Below are positions 59,483 through 64,000 of a DNA stretch of 64,000 nt, piece after piece (position 1 is the stretch's first letter; each line of letters opens with the position of its first letter). Origin of the DNA: Sebastes aleutianus (lineage: Eukaryota; Chordata; Actinopteri; Perciformes; Sebastidae); the NCBI GenBank assembly GCA_916700875.1, contig CAKAKS010000001.1, positions 12,525,741 to 12,589,740 on the forward strand. The letters are read 5' to 3'. The notes beneath the pieces were generated by a model, which searched no databases, was not told where the DNA came from, and saw nothing but the letters and a program-made list of their open reading frames with translations. The position numbers and the translations under genes were made by a program.

Positions 59483-60562
59483 ATGCCTCGTGCGCAGCCT
59501 CTTTACTCTGAATTCTTCTACCATCCTCTGACTGAGGATGTGGAGGAACTCCTGGCTCGTTTCCAGCACACTGACTCCATCAGGTATGAGGAGTTTTCAG
59601 CCATTTGGAGGGAGATGAGCTTCTCAGATGTTTTCATAGGTATCATCAGTGAGGGTGAAATGAAGAGATTCTGCAGAGTAGCGCTGGCCACAGCCGTGAA
59701 GTTCTTCCTGCCTCCATACAGCTACCAGATCAGAGTGGGAGCCTTATATCTGATGTATGGTTTGTACTATACACAACTTGCCACTCCACCTGTGCAGATT
59801 AGACTCGCCATGAGGGACTGGGCTATAGTCCAGAAGTTTATCAAGGACTCTGTGGATTCTGGGCATCAAGATATTGCTTATATAATTAAAAAGCTTGTTG
59901 CAGCCAAAGCCATACATTACGTCGCCATGCCACATTTCCTCAGCTTCCAAAAGCAGAGGAAGCCAAAGAGGGAGCCTTTGTGTGCAGAGTTTGTTGGGAG
60001 GACCACAGCTGTCCAGGAGCTCGCCTCTGCAGAGATCCTGGTGGAGCTGGCCAACATCCAGAGCCAGTATGAGAAGCTGAAGGAGGCCACGGTGGAGGTC
60101 AAAGGCCACGCCACCATGACACATCAAGGCTTTTCCGCCGGCCTGAAAGACTGCATGTCAGAGTTCACCACGTGGCAGCAGAAGACTTTCTCACAGGATA
60201 ACAAAGACAAGAACTCTGATGAGGAGGAGGAAGAGGATGAGGAGACGCCAACTGAGTCCAGCAGCAGGAGGGCCAGACTCCTGTCCTCCATCAAGCAGAA
60301 GAGCTACGGCATTTTCCCGGAGGCGTCCAAGTCCAGGAGGCATCGACAGGGTGAGACGGTGGATTCCTCCGGCTCAGGAGCAGAGCAGCTCCAGGACACG
60401 GCTCTGCAGCGAAAGAGGCCTCCGTCACTGCGAGCTCGGACTTGGCAGAGTCTCGGGTTGACGAAGGAGAACTGCAAGCTCCAGACGTGGCTCCTGAGTG
60501 CTCCTGAGCAGGAGAGGGTCCCAGTAAAGAGGACCAGCTACACGGCACCTTTCAAAGCATGA
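59483..60562 (+). CDS. snapc1: snRNA-activating protein complex subunit 1-like (SNAP43), intronless
   Basis: One uninterrupted frame of 359 codons plus TGA. The start is the ATG at 59483 with A at -3; the frame is open upstream only to a TTG. SNAPc binds the proximal sequence element of snRNA genes and is needed for transcription by RNA polymerases II and III; SNAPC1 pairs with SNAPC3 and SNAPC4 in the nucleus. The match to SNAPC1 is clear in the N-terminal domain (ELLARFQHTDSIRYEEFSAI, KFFLPPYSYQIRVGALYLMYGLY, written in parts) and in the later motif ASKSRRHRQ near 281-289. An acidic run (SDEEEEEDEE) lies near 246-258, and the C-terminal third is basic and low-complexity. Human SNAPC1 (368 aa) has several introns, so this copy may be a retrogene. 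The frame is intact and selected-looking, so I treat it as functional. Which paralogue it is cannot be told from this window. Confidence 0.9.
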   Translation: MPRAQPLYSEFFYHPLTEDVEELLARFQHTDSIRYEEFSAIWREMSFSDVFIGIISEGEMKRFCRVALATAVKFFLPPYSYQIRVGALYLMYGLYYTQLATPPVQIRLAMRDWAIVQKFIKDSVDSGHQDIAYIIKKLVAAKAIHYVAMPHFLSFQKQRKPKREPLCAEFVGRTTAVQELASAEILVELANIQSQYEKLKEATVEVKGHATMTHQGFSAGLKDCMSEFTTWQQKTFSQDNKDKNSDEEEEEDEETPTESSSRRARLLSSIKQKSYGIFPEASKSRRHRQGETVDSSGSGAEQLQDTALQRKRPPSLRARTWQSLGLTKENCKLQTWLLSAPEQERVPVKRTSYTAPFKA

Positions 60563-60634
60563 TGGGAAGAGAGGAAGGAGGACGTTCAGCTCCACAAAGA
60601 AGTTCTGTTCTTTGTTTTTTGTTCTTCCAGGTTA

Positions 60635-60650
60635 AATAAAGGAAAATAAA
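60635..60650 (+). terminator. tandem polyadenylation signals of snapc1
   Basis: Two AATAAA hexamers (60635-60640 and 60645-60650) lie 72 and 82 bases after the stop codon, so the 3' UTR is short. No genomic A-run follows, as might have been left by retroposition. Confidence 0.75.
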
Positions 60651-60975
60651 CCTTTTAAGTTTGATAAACAGTTGGATTTGAGTTGATTTTCACTGGGATT
60701 CTTTGATTTATTAATAAATGTATTTCATTCTCACCTTCACAATCTGGACTGTCTTGTCTTTTGTCAGGTGACTCAGCTGGTTATTTCAAACCTTGACGTC
60801 TGCACAGAACATACCAACCAACACCACCGTTTTTGGTAGGCCTACATGCTTTTTGTTACCATATTAATGATTTTCTTGCCATGTTAATTCATGGATGTGC
60901 ATGTACGATTTCAGAATCCGGTTGAGTAGAAAAAAATAAGAAAATAGAGTATTTCTGCTTTTACATAAGTAAATG

Positions 60976-61262
60976 ATCTGAGTACTTCTTCCACCACTGG
61001 TTATAATCGATGGTGTAAGAAGTATTCAGAGCCAGTTAAAAGACCTGCAAGTATTATCAGCAACATGTACTTAAAATATCAAGAACTCATTATGCAAAAA
61101 ATATTATTTGATGTTTTATTTTATAATACTCCATTACAAGTAAACGCCCTGAATTCTGAATGTTACTTAAGTAAAAGTGCAGAAATATTATCAGCAAAAT
61201 GTAGTGAAAGTATCAAAAGTAAAAGTACTCATTATGCAGAACAGTTGCTTTCAAAGTGTTGA
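60976..61262 (+). repeat. TACTTAAGTAAAAG-type dispersed repeat
   Basis: GTACTTCTTCCACCACTGG and its inverted partner GGTGTAAGAAGTATTCAG form a hairpin at the left. The body has AAATATTATCAGCAAAATGT and AAAGTACTCATTATGCAGA, as in the copy split by a LINE at 44618-45320. Confidence 0.55.
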
Positions 61263-61559
61263 ATATTATATTTTTCTGTTTTTATCACTAACATACATTT
61301 TAATGTTGTACTGCTTCAATTTGGAGTCAATTTGAAATTCTTTATACTACTGGGTGGATTAGTAATACAGTAATTCATCATACCATAAAAGCATAAGTTT
61401 TTTGTTTTTTTTAGTCTATGTAATTAGTAAATAGTGGCTGTAACATGTCGCCCTCAAGCGGTGAGATTGTAACACTGCATCAACAAAAGTGGTGCTCTTC
61501 ATACCGGAAGTATCGTTTGGAGGAGTTTCCTCGCTAGTGGCGAGAAGGGAGCCCGCAAA

Positions 61560-61846
61560 CTGTGGAAACTCTCGCGAGATTGTTAAGGTTAGCCATTGAT
61601 CTCGAATAGTTAAGGTCGTCGGGCAGCGAGTCTCGCGAGAGTTTGTGCATGTTTTTTGCAGATCTCGGATCAGATTTCGCGGTTTGCGGGTCCCCATTTA
61701 GACCCGACCGGGTTCCTCCTCAGACAGCTTCCTGTCTTGTTAATCCACTTGTTGAGTAGCTTGAGGAAGAAGAGGAGGTGGATTCAAAGTAAAAACTTCC
61801 ACTCAAAGTCAACAACAATGGCGGAAACGGACGGGTAATAAGCATC
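61560..61846 (+). promoter_or_regulatory. arl9 promoter and 5' UTR with two TCTCGCGAGA boxes
   Basis: Perfect TCTCGCGAGA palindromes occur at 61570-61579 and 61631-61640, 61 bp apart, about 200-280 bp before the arl9 ATG. This decamer is a known element of TATA-less vertebrate promoters. The surrounding sequence is CpG-richer than its neighbours and no TATA box is seen. Confidence 0.75.
61818..61838 (+). CDS. upstream ORF of arl9 (six residues)
   Basis: ATG GCG GAA ACG GAC GGG TAA ends 8 bases before the arl9 ATG at 61847. Its context (ACAACAATGG: A at -3, G at +4) is close to the vertebrate optimum. The arl9 ATG has A at -3 but T at +4. If transcribed within the leader it should lower arl9 translation. 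Confidence 0.55.
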   Translation: MAETDG

Positions 61847-64000
61847 ATGTTGGGTCTGAGGGAAGCCGGTGTCGTCGGTGCTTCCGTCGCGGTCGCTGGA
61901 GGAGTCGCTTATCTGATCTGGACCTTCACCTCCTCCTCCAGCGGAGAGGAGGAGAAGAAGCCTGAAACACGACCGGAGAAAGACGGTCAAATTGCCGAAG
62001 AGGAGCCGGAGAGAAGAGGGGAAGCTGTCGTGATCCCTGCTGCTAAAGCTCCGCTTGTTGCTGCTGAAGCTCCGAAAGCACCGGAGGTAAAACACGTTAC
62101 CGGGACACACCTTCATGGACACCGCTGCTGGAGCTTAGTAGTACTATGTAACTTCTAAAAATACACTTTTCTATTTTAATTTGACATCCAAATGTTCTTA
62201 CAAGGTTAAAGACAAGGGGAAAACTGAGCACATTTAGCTGCTTTCACCTAAATAAAGGTTTAGTTTTAGGATGAAGACACATTTATAACGTTACACTCTA
62301 AAAAATAGACCTAAATACAGCAGCTACAGAAAATATATTGTGTTTTAGGTTTGCCTTTTTAATCATGAACATCATCCAGACTTTATAAACTACTACTAAA
62401 ATCAGCTAGATACCTTTTTTATTTTTATGGTTACAACAGTAACAAGTTCAGGCAAGTTGTCTGAGGGGTTGCTGTGGGGAATTCTGGGAAATGTAGTTAT
62501 CACACTGACTAAAATAGAGTTACAGAAAATTAACCATTTTCTAATTTAACAAATTCATTTTTAGTTTAGTCATCGTTTGAGTAATTTCTTCATGCCAAAA
62601 ATACCAATATGTCATTAGTTCCAGGCTCTTAAATGTGAATATTTGACAGTAAATAGAATATATTGAATCACTTGGGGCTCTGGGAGACTGTGATGGACAT
62701 TTCACAGACCAAAAGACTAATGATTAATAAGGAAAATATTTTGCAAATGAAATGGTTAGTTACAAATCTAAAATATACATACATTAAAAAAAAAAAATTC
62801 TCTTAGAAACTCTGTCACATCACTGTTTTGGAAATATATTTTTGTATTGGCTGTGGGGCCAGTTATCACACCTTAATAGTATCAAAGACCATTAAGTATC
62901 AAAAGCTGAGATTAAATCATATATTAAATAGATCAAACAATAAACTGATCATGAAAATAATATGCAGTTTTACGGAAAACTACTAACAATACAATACAAC
63001 TATAGATAATCTTCTTGATGAAAAATGCCCATTACAGTTCCCCAGAGTTCAAGGTGATGACTTAAAATGATTTTGTGATTGATGTCCCAAAAGAAAAGCA
63101 GAAAATCGTCACATTTTAGATGATAGATACTTTATTTATTCCTGGGGGAAAGAATAGTGCAAAAACAAATGTCAAACACAAGTAAGTACTAACATAAAAG
63201 TAAAAAAAAATGTGCCCCTTGAAGCATGCACGTGCTTAAAGAGGCCAACTTTTTTGCAACCATTTTTGTCTGACAACTGACTTAAAACAGTAAATCAATT
63301 ACCAAAATTGTTGTAGTTAAATTTCTGTATACATGTTTCAGCTCTATCGTATCAAACTGTCAGGTATTGAAAGTTGCTATTCAATGCAGATTCTTTTTAG
63401 TGTTTAGTTATTGATTGATCAAATGTTACTGATTTTTAAGACTATGCTTTAGTCTATGTCTAAGTTTTTGTACAACTGCTTTATGTTAGGGCAATATTCA
63501 ATATTTTCATCTGAGGTTACTTAGGCTTATTTTTCTAAATAGAAACAAGAGTTTTGTGTAAAAGCATTTCTCAAAGTTCGTTATCAAATAAGTATCTTTA
63601 TGGTATCAGTACAGAAACTCCTGTATCACATAATATCCAGCCATAATCTAATATGTACTGGTCTGTGTGTGCTGCAGTCCAAGCCTGTGGAGTCAGCGGG
63701 GACCCAGGTTCTGGTTCTGGGTCTGGATGGAGCAGGTAAGACCAGCCTGCTGCACTGTTTGTCCACCGGTGTTCTGGAGCAGGACATGCAGCCGACGCAG
63801 GGCTTCAACGCCGTCTCCATCAACAGAGAGGATCTGCACATCGAGTTCCTAGAAAGTAAGTCTCAACTCAAAACTGATGATCAACAATGTCACTTCTGCT
63901 TCAAGGCTCTCATGAGTTTGACGTCATATGTGTCTGTCAGTTGGAGGTAAAGAGGATCTACGGCCGTACTGGCAGAAATACATGTCCAGGGCCCTGCTGC
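61847..64000 (+). CDS. arl9: ADP-ribosylation factor-like 9 (partial, cut by window end)
   Basis: Exons 61847-62086, 63678-63855 and 63941 to beyond 64000 join in frame with GT/AG borders; intron 2 is only 85 bp. About 159 codons are visible. Residues 8-28 form a hydrophobic, glycine/valine-rich segment followed by an acidic linker, so the N-terminus looks membrane-anchored instead of the myristoylated helix of classical Arfs; ARL10 is similar. The GTPase domain begins near residue 88. The P-loop is GLDGAGKTS and switch 1 has PTQGFNAV with the key Thr. The DxxGGQ switch 2 motif reads LEIGGK, so Asp and the catalytic Gln are both replaced. The family's substrate and pathway are poorly known. 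The next segment (YWQKYMSRALL) matches ARL9. Location next to srp72 agrees with human SRP72-ARL9. Confidence 0.92.
62087..63677 (+). other. arl9 intron 1
   Basis: AT-rich intron. 62600-62765 is a fragment of the GGCTGCAACTAA-type element. 63115-63165 is a reversed LINE or SINE tail (GATAGATACTTTATTTATTC, reverse of an AATAAAGTATCTATC end). No additional exon was seen. Confidence 0.65.

Noticed and set aside
1..64000. CRISPR arrays, bacterial operons or phage
   Set aside because: No regularly spaced repeats with unique spacers and no bacterial gene organisation. All supported genes are vertebrate with spliceosomal introns, apart from the intronless snapc1.

Overview
The window looks like nuclear DNA of a ray-finned (teleost, probably percomorph) fish. 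The evidence is intron-containing vertebrate genes with compact introns (85 bp to a few kb), and a dense background of short inverted-repeat transposons, 5'-truncated L2-like LINE tails, a tRNA-derived SINE and CA/TA microsatellites of the kind found in spiny-rayed fishes. The species cannot be named from sequence alone.

Layout. 1-17 kb: no gene that I can support. It is a patchwork of transposon relics, microsatellites, a 58-bp near-perfect palindrome and a 22-bp minisatellite. 17.3-33.8 kb, minus strand: a multi-exon gene for a long coiled-coil protein that I do not recognise. Seven exons join in frame (318 codons), and a weakly supported last exon lies near 17.35 kb. 34-40 kb: intergenic, repeats. 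40.0-44.3 kb, minus strand: leprotl1, complete in four coding exons (131 aa). 47.6-56.9 kb, plus strand: srp72, complete in 19 exons (670 aa). 59.5-60.6 kb, plus strand: an intronless snapc1-like gene (359 aa). 61.8 kb to the window end, plus strand: arl9, first two coding exons and part of the third, cut off by the window edge.

The genes do not form a pathway. srp72 encodes a core protein of the signal recognition particle, leprotl1 a small endosomal membrane protein, snapc1 a subunit of the snRNA promoter-binding complex, and arl9 a small GTPase of the Arf family. srp72 next to arl9 matches the order I know from human 4q12. snapc1 and leprotl1 are on other human chromosomes, so their presence here reflects rearrangement and, for the intronless snapc1, probably retroposition.

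Most interesting points: (1) a transposon, itself split by a LINE, ends about 20 bp before the srp72 start codon and separates the gene from its probable old promoter; (2) a family of at least five diverged, same-orientation ~200-bp repeats lies only between 19.1 and 23.9 kb, and I cannot assign it; (3) the snapc1 copy is intronless; (4) the arl9 promoter has two perfect TCTCGCGAGA palindromes and a seven-codon upstream ORF in a strong start context; (5) a minisatellite appears to have grown inside one copy of a dispersed element whose unexpanded versions are also in the window.
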